Part shown: positions 39,674 through 47,877 of the stretch, piece by piece
Layout: each line of letters begins with the position of its first letter
Numbering within the stretch: the first letter of the stretch is position 1
Source: CAWAYH01 sp963786195
Lineage (GTDB): Bacteria > Acidobacteriota > Vicinamibacteria > Vicinamibacterales > 2-12-FULL-66-21
Assembly: GCA_963786195.1 (NCBI GenBank)
Contig: CAWAYH010000008.1
Span: 62,001 to 126,000, forward strand
Reading direction: 5' to 3'
DNA length: 64,000 bases
Translations under genes and position numbers: made by a program
Notes under the pieces: generated by a model
The model's input: only the letters and a program-made list of their open reading frames with translations
Told to the model about the DNA's origin: nothing
Database searches by the model: none

Positions 39674-39876
39674 AGGTTGTCAGTTGTCGGTTTTCGGTTT
39701 TTGGTTTTCGGTTTCGGTTCTCGGGTTTTGGTTTTTGGTTTTTTGGTTCTAGGTTCTGGGTTTGGTTGTTGCACCTATAACCAAAAACCGAAAACCAAAA
39801 ACCGAAAACAGAAAACAGAAACCAAAAACCGAAACCGAAAACTGACAACCGACAACCAAAAACCGATAACCGACCA
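39674..39876. repeat. Long imperfect inverted repeat of GGTTTTCGG / CCGAAAACC units
   Basis: The left arm (about 39674-39770) is a tandem of 6-8-bp GGTTTTCG or GGTTTTTG units; the right arm (39780-39876) is a tandem of the complementary AACCGAAA or AACCAAAA units. The arms can pair over about 95 bp around a short loop (GCACCTATA). Base composition falls well below that of the flanking genes. It ends just before the transglutaminase start and may serve as both terminator of the permease gene and leader structure. Confidence 0.75.
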
Positions 39877-39879
39877 CCG

Positions 39880-41538
39880 ATGCCCATATACTTCCCCTAC
39901 GTGAATCCTTTCAGTTCGCTCCCACGCAAAATCACGCGGCCGATAGCATTCCTCGTCCTCCTCGCGTGGGCCGCCGTGATGACGACGCTGATCAAGCGGA
40001 CCTACGTCGAGGCCTCGTCCGGCAGCCTGGCCACCGATCTGGCGCGTTACGGCACGAACGCGCAGTGGCGCGGCGTCTACTACCGCGGCGAGAAGATCGG
40101 GTTCACCGTCAACCAGGTCATTCCGCGCGACGAGGGCTACGAGCTGCAGGAAGACGGCCGCCTGCAAATGACGTTGTTCGGCGCCGTCAGCGCCGCGAGG
40201 ATCCGCACCACTGCTCGCGTCGATCGCGGGTTCGTCCTGCAGTCGTTCGATTTCATGCTCGATCCCGGCACGGGGCCGACCAGAGTCCAGGGTGAAACGC
40301 GCGATGAAGGCCGGCGCCTCGCGCTCAGCATCACGACTGCGGGCAGTACGCGAACGCACGAGTACGCACTGCGCGAGCCGCCAGTGCTGGCGCTCGCGCT
40401 CGGCCGACGGCTGGCGGGCGCGGGCCTGACGGCCGGGACCCGCCACCAGTGGACGATCTTCGATCCGGCGACGCTCCAGAACGCGCCCGTAACCGTGGAC
40501 GTCGGCAAACGCGAAATAGTGACGTCGACGCGCGTGCCGGCATTTCGGGTGGAGCTGGAGTTCGCCGGCCTTCGCACGACCGCCTGGGTCACCGACACGG
40601 GCGAGGTCGTGCGCGAAGAGAGCCCCATGGGCCTGATCACCGTCCGCGAAAGCGCGCGCACGGCGCAGGCGATGGCGGTCTCGTTCGGCGTCCAGAGCGA
40701 TCTGCTCGAGGCCGCGGCCGTCGTGCCGCAGACCAAGCGGCGCATCGATGAGCCGCGTGACGTCCGGCGGCTCCGCGTGCGCCTCGACGGCGTCGATCTG
40801 ACCAGCCCGGACCTCCAGGGTGTCGGGCAGACGGTCGAGGGCAATGTCGTCGAGATTCGCGATCCGCAGTCGCTGACGGCTGGTCCCGCGGATCCGTCGG
40901 CGCGGCAGTATCTCGCCGCCGAACCGTTCATCGAGAGCGACGACCCCGAGATTCTCAAGGCGGCCGAGAGCGCGGTTCAGCGCGAGACCGGCGCGCGCGC
41001 GCGCGCCGAGCGGCTCGTCAGGTACGTCAACGGGCTGCTCGAGAAGAAGCCGACGGTGAGCCTGCCGTCGGCGCGCGAGGTGCTCAGAACGAAGGTGGGC
41101 GACTGCAACGAGCACACGGCCTTGTACGTCGCCATGGCTCGCGCCCTCGGGATCCCGGCGCGGATCGCCGTCGGCCTGACGTACGTGCGCGGCGCGTTCT
41201 ACTATCACGCCTGGCCCGAGGTCTATCTGGACGAAGGAGCGCATCGCGGCTACTGGCTGCCGGTCGATCCCACGCTCAACCAGTTTCCGGCCGACGGCAC
41301 GCACCTGCGGCTCGCGCGCGGCGGGCTCGACAAGCAGACGGCGATTCTGCCGCTCATCGGGCGAATGAAGATGACGGTGCTCGATCTGGAGCTGTCGCCG
41401 AACGCCACGCTCGTCCTCGCCGGCAAGCCGCGGCAGGACATGACGCCGTTGACGCTGTCGCTCCCTCAGCGTGACGTCGGCGGCTGCTGGTCCATTCATC
41501 CATTTGCGCGCCGGGCCGTGCGACCCACCCGTCGATGA
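39880..41538 (+). CDS. Membrane-anchored transglutaminase-like protease
   Basis: The 552-residue protein has a single N-terminal membrane anchor (IAFLVLLAWAAVMTTLI), about 350 residues of unassigned beta-rich sequence and a C-terminal transglutaminase core: Cys in VGDCNEHTALYVAMARALGIPAR, His in FYYHAWPEVYL and Asp in WLPVDPTLNQF. Bacterial members are usually cysteine peptidases or amidases. Its stop overlaps the ATP-binding gene (ATGA), and the trio transglutaminase-ATPase-permease looks like a fixed operon. The role in relation to the exporter is not known; processing of an exported substrate is one guess. Confidence 0.88.
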   Translation: MPIYFPYVNPFSSLPRKITRPIAFLVLLAWAAVMTTLIKRTYVEASSGSLATDLARYGTNAQWRGVYYRGEKIGFTVNQVIPRDEGYELQEDGRLQMTLFGAVSAARIRTTARVDRGFVLQSFDFMLDPGTGPTRVQGETRDEGRRLALSITTAGSTRTHEYALREPPVLALALGRRLAGAGLTAGTRHQWTIFDPATLQNAPVTVDVGKREIVTSTRVPAFRVELEFAGLRTTAWVTDTGEVVREESPMGLITVRESARTAQAMAVSFGVQSDLLEAAAVVPQTKRRIDEPRDVRRLRVRLDGVDLTSPDLQGVGQTVEGNVVEIRDPQSLTAGPADPSARQYLAAEPFIESDDPEILKAAESAVQRETGARARAERLVRYVNGLLEKKPTVSLPSAREVLRTKVGDCNEHTALYVAMARALGIPARIAVGLTYVRGAFYYHAWPEVYLDEGAHRGYWLPVDPTLNQFPADGTHLRLARGGLDKQTAILPLIGRMKMTVLDLELSPNATLVLAGKPRQDMTPLTLSLPQRDVGGCWSIHPFARRAVRPTRR

Positions 41539-42284
41539 TCGCGGTTCACGATCTCGTCAAGAAGTACGGCGGCTTCACGGCGGTCGACGGCGTCAGCCTC
41601 GGGGTGCCGCCCGGGGAGATTCACGGATTCCTGGGGCCCAACGGCGCTGGAAAAACCACGACGATCCGGATGATCGCCGGCCTCTTGAAGCCGACTGCCG
41701 GCCGCGTCCTCGTCAACGGCCACGACCTTGCGATCGATCCCGAAGCGGCGAAAGCGTCGCTCGGCTTCATTCCCGATCGGCCCTTCATCTACGAAAAGCT
41801 GACGGCCGGCGAGTTCCTGCGTTTCCACGGCGGCCTGTTCGGGATGGACGGCAACGGCATCGCGGAACGCGTGAAGGAGATGCTCGAGCTGTTCGAGCTG
41901 TCCCGCTGGGAGCACGAGCTGGTCGAGAGCTTCTCGCACGGAATGAAGCAGCGTCTCGTCATGAGCGCCGCCTTCCTCCATCGTCCCCGGGCCGTGCTCG
42001 TGGACGAGCCCATGGTCGGGCTCGACCCGCGCGGCGCGCGGCTGATCAAGGCGGTCTTCCGCCGCATGAGCGAGCGCGGGGTCGCGATCCTCATGAGCAC
42101 GCACACGCTGGAAGTGGCGCAGGAGATGTGCGATCGAATCAGCATCATCCTGAAGGGGCGCATCATCGCCCGCGGGACGGTGGACGAGCTGCGGGCGATG
42201 GCGGGAAGTGACGACGACCAGCTCACGGCGGTGTTTCTCAAGCTCACCGGCGGAACGGGGCTGCAGGAGATTGAAGATGTGTAG
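41535..42284 (+). CDS. ABC exporter ATP-binding protein
   Basis: The 249 residues hold a standard ABC ATPase: Walker A GPNGAGKTTT, Q-loop region FIPDRPFIY, signature SFSHGMKQRLVMSAAF (an LSGGQ variant), Walker B AVLVDEP, the D-loop GLDPRG and the switch His in STHTLE. It is of the CcmA/drug-exporter class and should power the permease encoded 15 bp downstream. The start ATG lies within the stop of the transglutaminase gene. Confidence 0.92.
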   Translation: MIAVHDLVKKYGGFTAVDGVSLGVPPGEIHGFLGPNGAGKTTTIRMIAGLLKPTAGRVLVNGHDLAIDPEAAKASLGFIPDRPFIYEKLTAGEFLRFHGGLFGMDGNGIAERVKEMLELFELSRWEHELVESFSHGMKQRLVMSAAFLHRPRAVLVDEPMVGLDPRGARLIKAVFRRMSERGVAILMSTHTLEVAQEMCDRISIILKGRIIARGTVDELRAMAGSDDDQLTAVFLKLTGGTGLQEIEDV

Positions 42285-42299
42285 GCTCCCGGCGTCGCG

Positions 42300-43994
42300 G
42301 TGAGGCCCCAGCCCTTCCCCTTTCTCCTCCTGCCCAACATCTGGGCCGTTCGAAACCGCGCGCGCCGGCGGCAGCGGGGCGACGTCGTCCGCACGCTGCT
42401 CTTCGGTGGCATCGGCGTGGCGGTGTGCCTCGCGATCGGGCTCGGGTCGTTTCTCATCGCGTGGGAACTATCCACGTACGCCGAGCTCGGGGACTACCTG
42501 CTCAGGCTCGGCCTGTCCTGGCTGTTCCTGACGTTCCTCTCCTTTCTCGCGTTCAGCGGGGTCGTCACCGCGCTGTCCACCTTTTTCCTTGCCGACGATC
42601 TGCGGCTGATCCTCTCTGCGCCAGTCGCGCCGCGGCGCGTCTTCTACGCGCGGTTCACGCGAACGGTGGGGCAGGCGTCCTGGATGGTCGTCGTCTTTCT
42701 CGTGCCCGTGCTCGCCGGGCTGGGGCTGATGCGGTGCGTCGGGCCGGCGTTCTACCTGACCGCCGTTCTCACCATCGTGCCGTTCGTCGTCATTCCTGTC
42801 GCACTCGGAACGGCTGTCACGCTGCTGCTGGTCAACGTATTTCCCGCGCGGCGCGCGCGCGACATCCTGATGCTGATGGGGCTGCTCTTTGCGGCGAGCC
42901 TCGTGATCCTGCTACGCGTGATCCAGCCGGAGCGGCTGATGCGCGTCGAGTCCCTCCCGGACATCACCGATTTCTTCGCAACGCTGCAGTCGCCAGTCAC
43001 GCCGCTGCTGCCGTCGTTCTGGGCCGGCGAAACGCTCTTTGCCAGCCTCCAGGGCTCGTTCGACGTCCTCCACGCGGCGGCGCTCTGGACGACGGCGATC
43101 GGCCTCACGATCCTGGTCGGCTGGGCATGCGAGCGCTGGCACTTCGCGGGTTTCAGCAAGGCCCAGGAAGCCCGCAAAGCCCGGTTCACGAGACTGTCGA
43201 CGCTCGAGCCAATCCTCAGCGTCCTTCCGATGTCGTCGATCAGACGCCATCTGCTGCTCAAGGACACGAAAGTCTTCCTGCGCGACGTCAGCCAGTGGTC
43301 GCAACTCCTGCTGCTGCTGGCGCTCGTGCTCGTGTATCTCTACAACTTCCGCGCGCTCGATCTGGAGCGTGTGCCCTACATGAGCGGCGTCGTCAAGAAC
43401 GTGTACGCGCTGATCAACCTCGGGATGGCAGGCTTCGTCATGGCGACGATAGTGGCGCGCTTCGTGTTTCCGGCCGTCTCGGCCGAGGGGCAGGCGTTCT
43501 GGATCATCCGCACGGCGCCCATCAGGCTCCGCGATTTCGTGTGGTCGAAGTTCTGGACCGGGCTCGCTCCGGTCCTCCTGCTGACCGAGGTGCTGACGAT
43601 CGCCGCCAACGAGCTGCTCGGCATCGACCCGTTCCTGAAGATCGTCGCGGCCGTCGCCATCGTCTTCATGAGCATCGCGCTCGTCGGCCTCGCGACCGGT
43701 CTCGGCGCGCGCTACCCACGGTTCACCGCGCACAGCCCCACCGAAGTCGCCGGATCGTACGGCGGCGTCACGTTCATGATTCTCGCGGTGCTCTTCGTGA
43801 TTGCCGTCTGTGTGCTGCTTGGCTGGCCCTCGTCGGTCTACGTCTGGTATCACGCCCGCGGCGTGCCCATGGCGATGGAGCAGCAAGTGAGCATGGCGAT
43901 CTGCTTTCTTGCTGTCGCTGCCGGGAGCCTTGTTACGTGCTGGCTGTCGATGCGATCAGGGGTGAGGGCGCTTCAGGAAATGGGCGGCGAGTAA
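42300..43994 (+). CDS. ABC exporter permease
   Basis: The protein of 564 residues has about twelve to fourteen hydrophobic helices (LLFGGIGVAVCLAIGLGSFLIAW; WLFLTFLSFLAFSGVVTALSTFFL; VVVFLVPVLAGLGLM; and others). It matches the layout of putative ABC exporter permeases, with FFLADDLRLILSAPVAPRRVFYARF, a conserved coupling loop, and FPAVSAEGQAFWIIRTAPIRLRDFVWSKFW in the second half. GTG at 42300 is the only start close to the upstream ATPase gene. Substrate unknown. The gene is intact, in contrast to many neighbours. Confidence 0.85.
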   Translation: MRPQPFPFLLLPNIWAVRNRARRRQRGDVVRTLLFGGIGVAVCLAIGLGSFLIAWELSTYAELGDYLLRLGLSWLFLTFLSFLAFSGVVTALSTFFLADDLRLILSAPVAPRRVFYARFTRTVGQASWMVVVFLVPVLAGLGLMRCVGPAFYLTAVLTIVPFVVIPVALGTAVTLLLVNVFPARRARDILMLMGLLFAASLVILLRVIQPERLMRVESLPDITDFFATLQSPVTPLLPSFWAGETLFASLQGSFDVLHAAALWTTAIGLTILVGWACERWHFAGFSKAQEARKARFTRLSTLEPILSVLPMSSIRRHLLLKDTKVFLRDVSQWSQLLLLLALVLVYLYNFRALDLERVPYMSGVVKNVYALINLGMAGFVMATIVARFVFPAVSAEGQAFWIIRTAPIRLRDFVWSKFWTGLAPVLLLTEVLTIAANELLGIDPFLKIVAAVAIVFMSIALVGLATGLGARYPRFTAHSPTEVAGSYGGVTFMILAVLFVIAVCVLLGWPSSVYVWYHARGVPMAMEQQVSMAICFLAVAAGSLVTCWLSMRSGVRALQEMGGE

Positions 43995-44041
43995 GCAGGT
44001 TCCGATCAGTGTTGTCCGTGTTGTCCGTGGCTTCCGCGGAC

Positions 44042-44695
44042 TCAGATCGCGTCGACGAGTCCCTGCCACTCCGGCGTGGCTTGCGGGAGCGACGCGCCGC
44101 ACAACCAGGTCTGATCGCCAATCAAACTTTTCCACACCAGCTGCGCTTGCACGGACAGCTTCTCCGTCGGGAGCGTGATGCTGACGGATGCGGGCAGCGT
44201 CCGATCCTGTTGACGACGGATCTCGAAGCGCAGGCCGCCGTAGCTGATGTCCAGAATCCGCGCGGGTTCGTTCTCGATGTTGGCGGCCAGGCCACCGATC
44301 ACCTGCTTGCGCTCCCAGCGTCTCGGAATCCCGAATCCCGCGTGACCGGACGACAGCTTGTGCGCGACGAGATCGATCAGCCGGGCAGGGGACACCGGTT
44401 TCAGGACGTACTCCGCGCCGCGGCGGCGGGCGTCGGCTTCGAGGACGGGGTCCGCAAAGCCCGTGATGATGATGGCCGGGATGGGCTTCGGACTGCTGAT
44501 GACGAGCTGCAGTCCGTTGAACGGACCCAGCCGGACGTCGGCAATCAGCAGATCCGGCGGGGCCGTTCGGAGGATCCGGGTGGCCTCTTCGAAAGTCCCC
44601 ACCGCGACGGCTTCATAGCCTGCCGCCTCCAACAACTCCGCCAACCCGCTGCGGGTTGTCTTATCGTCGTCGACGATCAGCACTTTCGCAGGCAT
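44042..44695 (-). CDS. Response regulator with PilZ output domain
   Basis: The 217-residue protein has a receiver domain (VLIVDDDKTTRSGLAELLEAAGY, acceptor Asp in LLIADVRLGPFNG, Lys in YVLKPVSPARL) joined to a PilZ domain. In PilZ the cyclic-di-GMP motifs are present: RRWERKQ, and DISYGGLRFE (DxSxxG). Phosphorylation and cyclic-di-GMP could thus both act on it. It precedes, on the same strand, a second PilZ-like gene and an HD-GYP gene (further upstream), so the three form a second-messenger group. No adjacent histidine kinase is found. Confidence 0.88.
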   Translation of the reverse strand: MPAKVLIVDDDKTTRSGLAELLEAAGYEAVAVGTFEEATRILRTAPPDLLIADVRLGPFNGLQLVISSPKPIPAIIITGFADPVLEADARRRGAEYVLKPVSPARLIDLVAHKLSSGHAGFGIPRRWERKQVIGGLAANIENEPARILDISYGGLRFEIRRQQDRTLPASVSITLPTEKLSVQAQLVWKSLIGDQTWLCGASLPQATPEWQGLVDAI

Positions 44696-45016
44696 GTCTC
44701 CTCACCGGCAGGCCGAGTCCGGGCCTTGCCCCACGCAACCTTGATGCCGACTCGCACTGACGAGCCCCACCGCTCCACGGCGACGGTTCACCGCTCGCAG
44801 TGACGAGCTCACGATTGCAAGTTTGTCTAATCGGGTTGCGAGTTTCGCGTGTAGCTCTACCTTAGCATCGAATGCGGCAACTTGAACCCGTCCATCCGTG
44901 ACGAACCGCCTTCGATCGACGTTCCGCAGTGGAGAACACTCGCTAACGGAGCTATCGGATGCTCGAAGCGCAGACTTCAGTGCGTCGAGAGGGAGTCTTT
45001 CGCGCTGATTCGTGGA
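44696..45016. other. Intergenic stretch without a recognised feature
   Basis: This 321-bp gap between the two PilZ genes has no convincing open frame. It contains two imperfect direct copies around CCACCGCTCCACGG and TTCACCGCTCGCAG, each next to a GACGAGC stretch, but no clear promoter or hairpin. Confidence 0.4.
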
Positions 45017-46309
45017 CTACCTGCGGGTGACTGTGCGGGTGTCGCGGGCCGCGGGCGGAAACCGCACACGGCGGACCGCACCCGCCAGGACGAAAATGCG
45101 GGTGTTGTTGGATGCCGGATCCGTCGGATTGACGAAGAACCCTTCGCCGTCAGGCCGGTAGTTCAGCGTCGTGCCGGCCACGACCTCGTTGTCGTGGAAG
45201 GTCACCTCGATCCGGCGGCCATGAACGCCGTCGGTAAAGGTTTTTCGTTCGATGTAATTCGCGTTCCCGTTGAAATCCCTCACGAAGAAGACGGCCTTCA
45301 GCTTCAGCATCGGCACGATCACGCGGTCGGCCGGCCGGGCGTCGATCGTCGGCCAGAGCGAGAAGAGGCCTCGCGACGGGTGAAAGTCCTGCGAGTATCC
45401 CTTGACGATCTTCCCGTCCAGGAACCGGACCACCATCTTCTGGAAAGCCGTCTTCGGCGTCGCGTCTGCTTCGGGGGCCGCGATCGGGGCGCCTTCGGTG
45501 CGGGCCTCCACCGGTTCCGGCGGCGGTGCGTAGCGCTCGATCAATGACAGCAGGCGCGCGTGCGTCGGACGGAGGCTCGTTCGAGCTGCGTCGGGGAGGT
45601 CCCGCAGCCGGTGCTCGAGCGCCGTAGCTGAGATCTGACGTGGCGCGCCTCGACGGAGCGCGGGCAGGACCGCGTCGAGCAGCTGCTCGAGGCCGGGCGC
45701 CCCGGCGCCCGCCGCCCCGGCACGCGCCTTGAGCGATTCCAGCACGTGCAGGACCTGAGCACGTTCGAGCGTCACCAGCGATTCGCTTCGACCGTCCTTT
45801 CCGGCGTGCGCGGACCGCTCCAGCAGGTAGGTCAGGACCGCATCGGCTCCGGCGTATTCAGCCAGTGGCTGCGCCGGACCCGCTCCTGGAGCCGGGAGCT
45901 GCAGCAGATGTCCGAACGCGCCCGCCGCCCGGTAAGTGGTCAGCTCGCCCTTGATTCGAGCCACCGCACACCGCAGCACTTCGAGCGGAACGGTCGCTTC
46001 GATCCCTGAGCCGTTGATCTCGAGCGTGAGGATCGCTCCCGGCCGGAGCGGCGAATCGATGTCGAAGAGCGCGCCGCCCTCCGAGAGGTCCACGAGCGTG
46101 ACCCCGGACCTGTGCCGAAGACGCGCCGCCTCGATCCAGTCCAGGTCGTTGGCGCTGCGACGCAGGTGCGCGCGGCGCTCCGAGCGGGTAAGTATCCGGG
46201 CCCGGCCGAGCCTTCGTTCAGCGAGCCGGACGGAAAAGGGTGTCGTCGTTTCGGCTGGACCCCAGGGATCGACGTCGAGCTCGCCGGCGATTTCCTCCAG
46301 GGTGTTCAT
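45017..46309 (-). CDS. PilZ-like protein with C-terminal DUF6982-type domain
   Basis: ATG at 46309 (MNTLEEIAGELDVDP) gives 430 residues. Residues about 45-140 form a PilZ-like domain with ERRAHLRR and VDLSEGGALFD, the RxxxR and DxSxxG-type cyclic-di-GMP signature. A helical middle part rich in Ala, Leu and Arg follows, then a C-terminal domain (KMVVRFLDGKIVKGYSQDFHPSRGLFSLWP ... VFFVRDFNGNANY ... RIEVTFHDNEVVAGTTLNY) that resembles the DUF6982 family. The function is probably to read cyclic-di-GMP and act on envelope or motility parts. It starts 22 bp after the HD-GYP gene and is likely in one operon with it. Confidence 0.75.
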   Translation of the reverse strand: MNTLEEIAGELDVDPWGPAETTTPFSVRLAERRLGRARILTRSERRAHLRRSANDLDWIEAARLRHRSGVTLVDLSEGGALFDIDSPLRPGAILTLEINGSGIEATVPLEVLRCAVARIKGELTTYRAAGAFGHLLQLPAPGAGPAQPLAEYAGADAVLTYLLERSAHAGKDGRSESLVTLERAQVLHVLESLKARAGAAGAGAPGLEQLLDAVLPALRRGAPRQISATALEHRLRDLPDAARTSLRPTHARLLSLIERYAPPPEPVEARTEGAPIAAPEADATPKTAFQKMVVRFLDGKIVKGYSQDFHPSRGLFSLWPTIDARPADRVIVPMLKLKAVFFVRDFNGNANYIERKTFTDGVHGRRIEVTFHDNEVVAGTTLNYRPDGEGFFVNPTDPASNNTRIFVLAGAVRRVRFPPAARDTRTVTRR

Positions 46310-46331
46310 GCTGCACGCTGCCGTCGCGGAA

Positions 46332-47291
46332 CTAGACGACGACCACCGACGGCACTTCGAGCTCGCCCTTGCGGAACGCCTCGACGAACGCGCCGACGAC
46401 ATCGGGATCGAAGTCCGTGCCCGAACCCTTGACGATGATTTCCTTGGCTTCGAAGGGCGACATCGCCTTGCGGTAAGGACGGTCGCTCGTGAGCGAATCG
46501 TAGACGTCCGCCACCGAGATGATCCGCGCCTCGATCGGGATTTCTTCGCCGCGGTTCGGGTGATAGCCGGATCCGTCGAACTTGTCGTGATGGGCGAGCA
46601 CGATCGGGATGACGCGGCGGAGCGAGCCGCCCACGGGTTCCAGCAGGCTCACGCCCCGGCTCACGTGCTGCTGCATCTCCTCGAATTCTTCCTTGGTCAG
46701 CCTGGCCGCTTTGTAAAGAAGCTCGCGGCTCACGTCCAGCTTGCCGATATCGTGCAGCAGCGCCGCCGCGCGGACGTCTTCGACGCGCTCGAGCGCGAGA
46801 TCGAGCGCCGTTGCGATCGTCGCGGCGTACACCGACACGCGATACGAGTGGTTCTCGGTATAGGTGTCGCGGGCGATGAAGTGCCGCAGGATCATCAGTA
46901 CGCCGTGATAGGTCTCTCTGAGCTCGCTGATCTGCACCGCCCGGTGGTCGCACAGCGTCCCCATCGAGTAGCCGGTGACCATCAGCACACCGCCCCAGAC
47001 CGTGATGTCCAGCCAGCGGGTGGCATCGATGGGGATCGCGGGCTGCGCGGCGAAGAGCACCGGGTTGTACCAAGTCATGAGGACGACGAGCAGCACGCTG
47101 CCGAACGCTGTGAGCGTGGCGTGACGGCGGCCGTACAAATAGGCCGATCCGACGGTGGGCAGCGTGTAGAAGCTGAGAACCATGCGCTGGCCGTCGACGA
47201 CCAGGTTCAACAGCAGACAGATGCCAAACACCGACAGGAGCAGCCACAGCTCCTTGTTGACCTCTTCAATCCGACCGAGTCTCGGCTTCAT
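46332..47291 (-). CDS. Membrane HD-GYP cyclic-di-GMP phosphodiesterase
   Basis: From ATG 47291 the 319-residue protein shows four or five hydrophobic helices (LWLLLSVFGICLLLNLVV; VLSFYTLPTVGSAYLY; LTAFGSVLLVVLMTWY; ITVWGGVLMVTGYSMG), then an HD-GYP domain: NHSYRVSVYAATIA, AALLHDIGKLDVSRELL, VLAHHDKFDGSGYHPNRGEEIPIEARIISVADVYDSLTSDRPYR. Both HD and GYP motifs are intact, so it should hydrolyse cyclic-di-GMP. The frame is open further upstream, but that stretch is not convincing. PilZ-type reader genes follow on the same strand. Confidence 0.88.
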   Translation of the reverse strand: MKPRLGRIEEVNKELWLLLSVFGICLLLNLVVDGQRMVLSFYTLPTVGSAYLYGRRHATLTAFGSVLLVVLMTWYNPVLFAAQPAIPIDATRWLDITVWGGVLMVTGYSMGTLCDHRAVQISELRETYHGVLMILRHFIARDTYTENHSYRVSVYAATIATALDLALERVEDVRAAALLHDIGKLDVSRELLYKAARLTKEEFEEMQQHVSRGVSLLEPVGGSLRRVIPIVLAHHDKFDGSGYHPNRGEEIPIEARIISVADVYDSLTSDRPYRKAMSPFEAKEIIVKGSGTDFDPDVVGAFVEAFRKGELEVPSVVVV

Positions 47292-47632
47292 CGGTAGTGC
47301 TCCGTGGTTTGCCCGGTGAACACGCCAACGAACTTGCCCGACCAATGCCAACCCACACCGTGAGGCAAGATTGACGCCCTGCGCGGCCGGAGCGGCAGGT
47401 GTGCGTTTTTGGCCCGTTTCTGCGTGTTTCCGCGAAAGTACGCTCAAACCGGCATCTTCCGAGTGCTCCGGATCGAGACGCTCGCTGACAAGATCTGTGA
47501 AATACCCTTAAAACAGGGGATTCTGAGCGTGTCCTGAAACAGGACCGCTGGCAGTTTCGGCAACTCGTTCTCTGATCGGTCTTTAGGCTGTGGCGTGGGT
47601 GTCGGGTGTTCCGTCAGCAGACAGCCGCGGAA
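47292..47632. other. Intergenic stretch, probable HD-GYP promoter region
   Basis: This 341-bp gap holds no convincing gene. It is somewhat AT-richer around 47490-47520 (GAAATACCCTTAAAACAGG), a likely place for the promoter of the HD-GYP gene, but no confident -35/-10 pair was found. Confidence 0.35.
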
Positions 47633-47842
47633 TCAATCACGGCCGTGGGGACCCCACCAGCCGTCGGCGACCAGGTGCTCCTGAAGACGCAGCCATCGGG
47701 CGTAGGCTTCCTCGGACGTGGCGAACGACTCGCGGCGCTCCGGCCGCTTGGGCTCGGTGATGACAATCTCGTACCCCGAGTCGTCGTCGCCACGAATCTC
47801 GCACTGGAGGAACTCCGGCCCGCGCTGGAAGAAGTAGAACAT
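47633..47842 (-). CDS. Small protein of unknown function
   Basis: ATG at 47842 opens MFYFFQRGPEFLQCEIRGDDDSGYEIVITEPKRPERRESFATSEEAYARWLRLQEHLVADGWWGPHGRD, given here as the deduced 69 residues in parts MFYFFQRGPEFLQCEIR, GYEIVITEPK and ARWLRLQEHLVADGWWGP. It has an acidic beta-then-helix pattern and looks like small conserved proteins of acidobacteria whose role is unknown. It lies 35 bp after the ADOP permease gene on the same strand. Confidence 0.6.
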   Translation of the reverse strand: MFYFFQRGPEFLQCEIRGDDDSGYEIVITEPKRPERRESFATSEEAYARWLRLQEHLVADGWWGPHGRD

Positions 47843-47877
47843 CTCGCGCGGTGTATCGGGCCGACCCGTGCCGGTCT

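Noticed and set aside
37476..39887. An 803-codon frame antisense to the orphan permease
   Set aside because: It is opposite a complete, well-recognised permease gene and its sequence is a charged low-complexity shadow typical of high-GC DNA.
42425..44803. A 792-codon plus-strand frame overlapping the ABC permease and the PilZ regulator
   Set aside because: Both overlapped genes have clear domains in other frames; this frame is Arg/Pro-rich without any motif.
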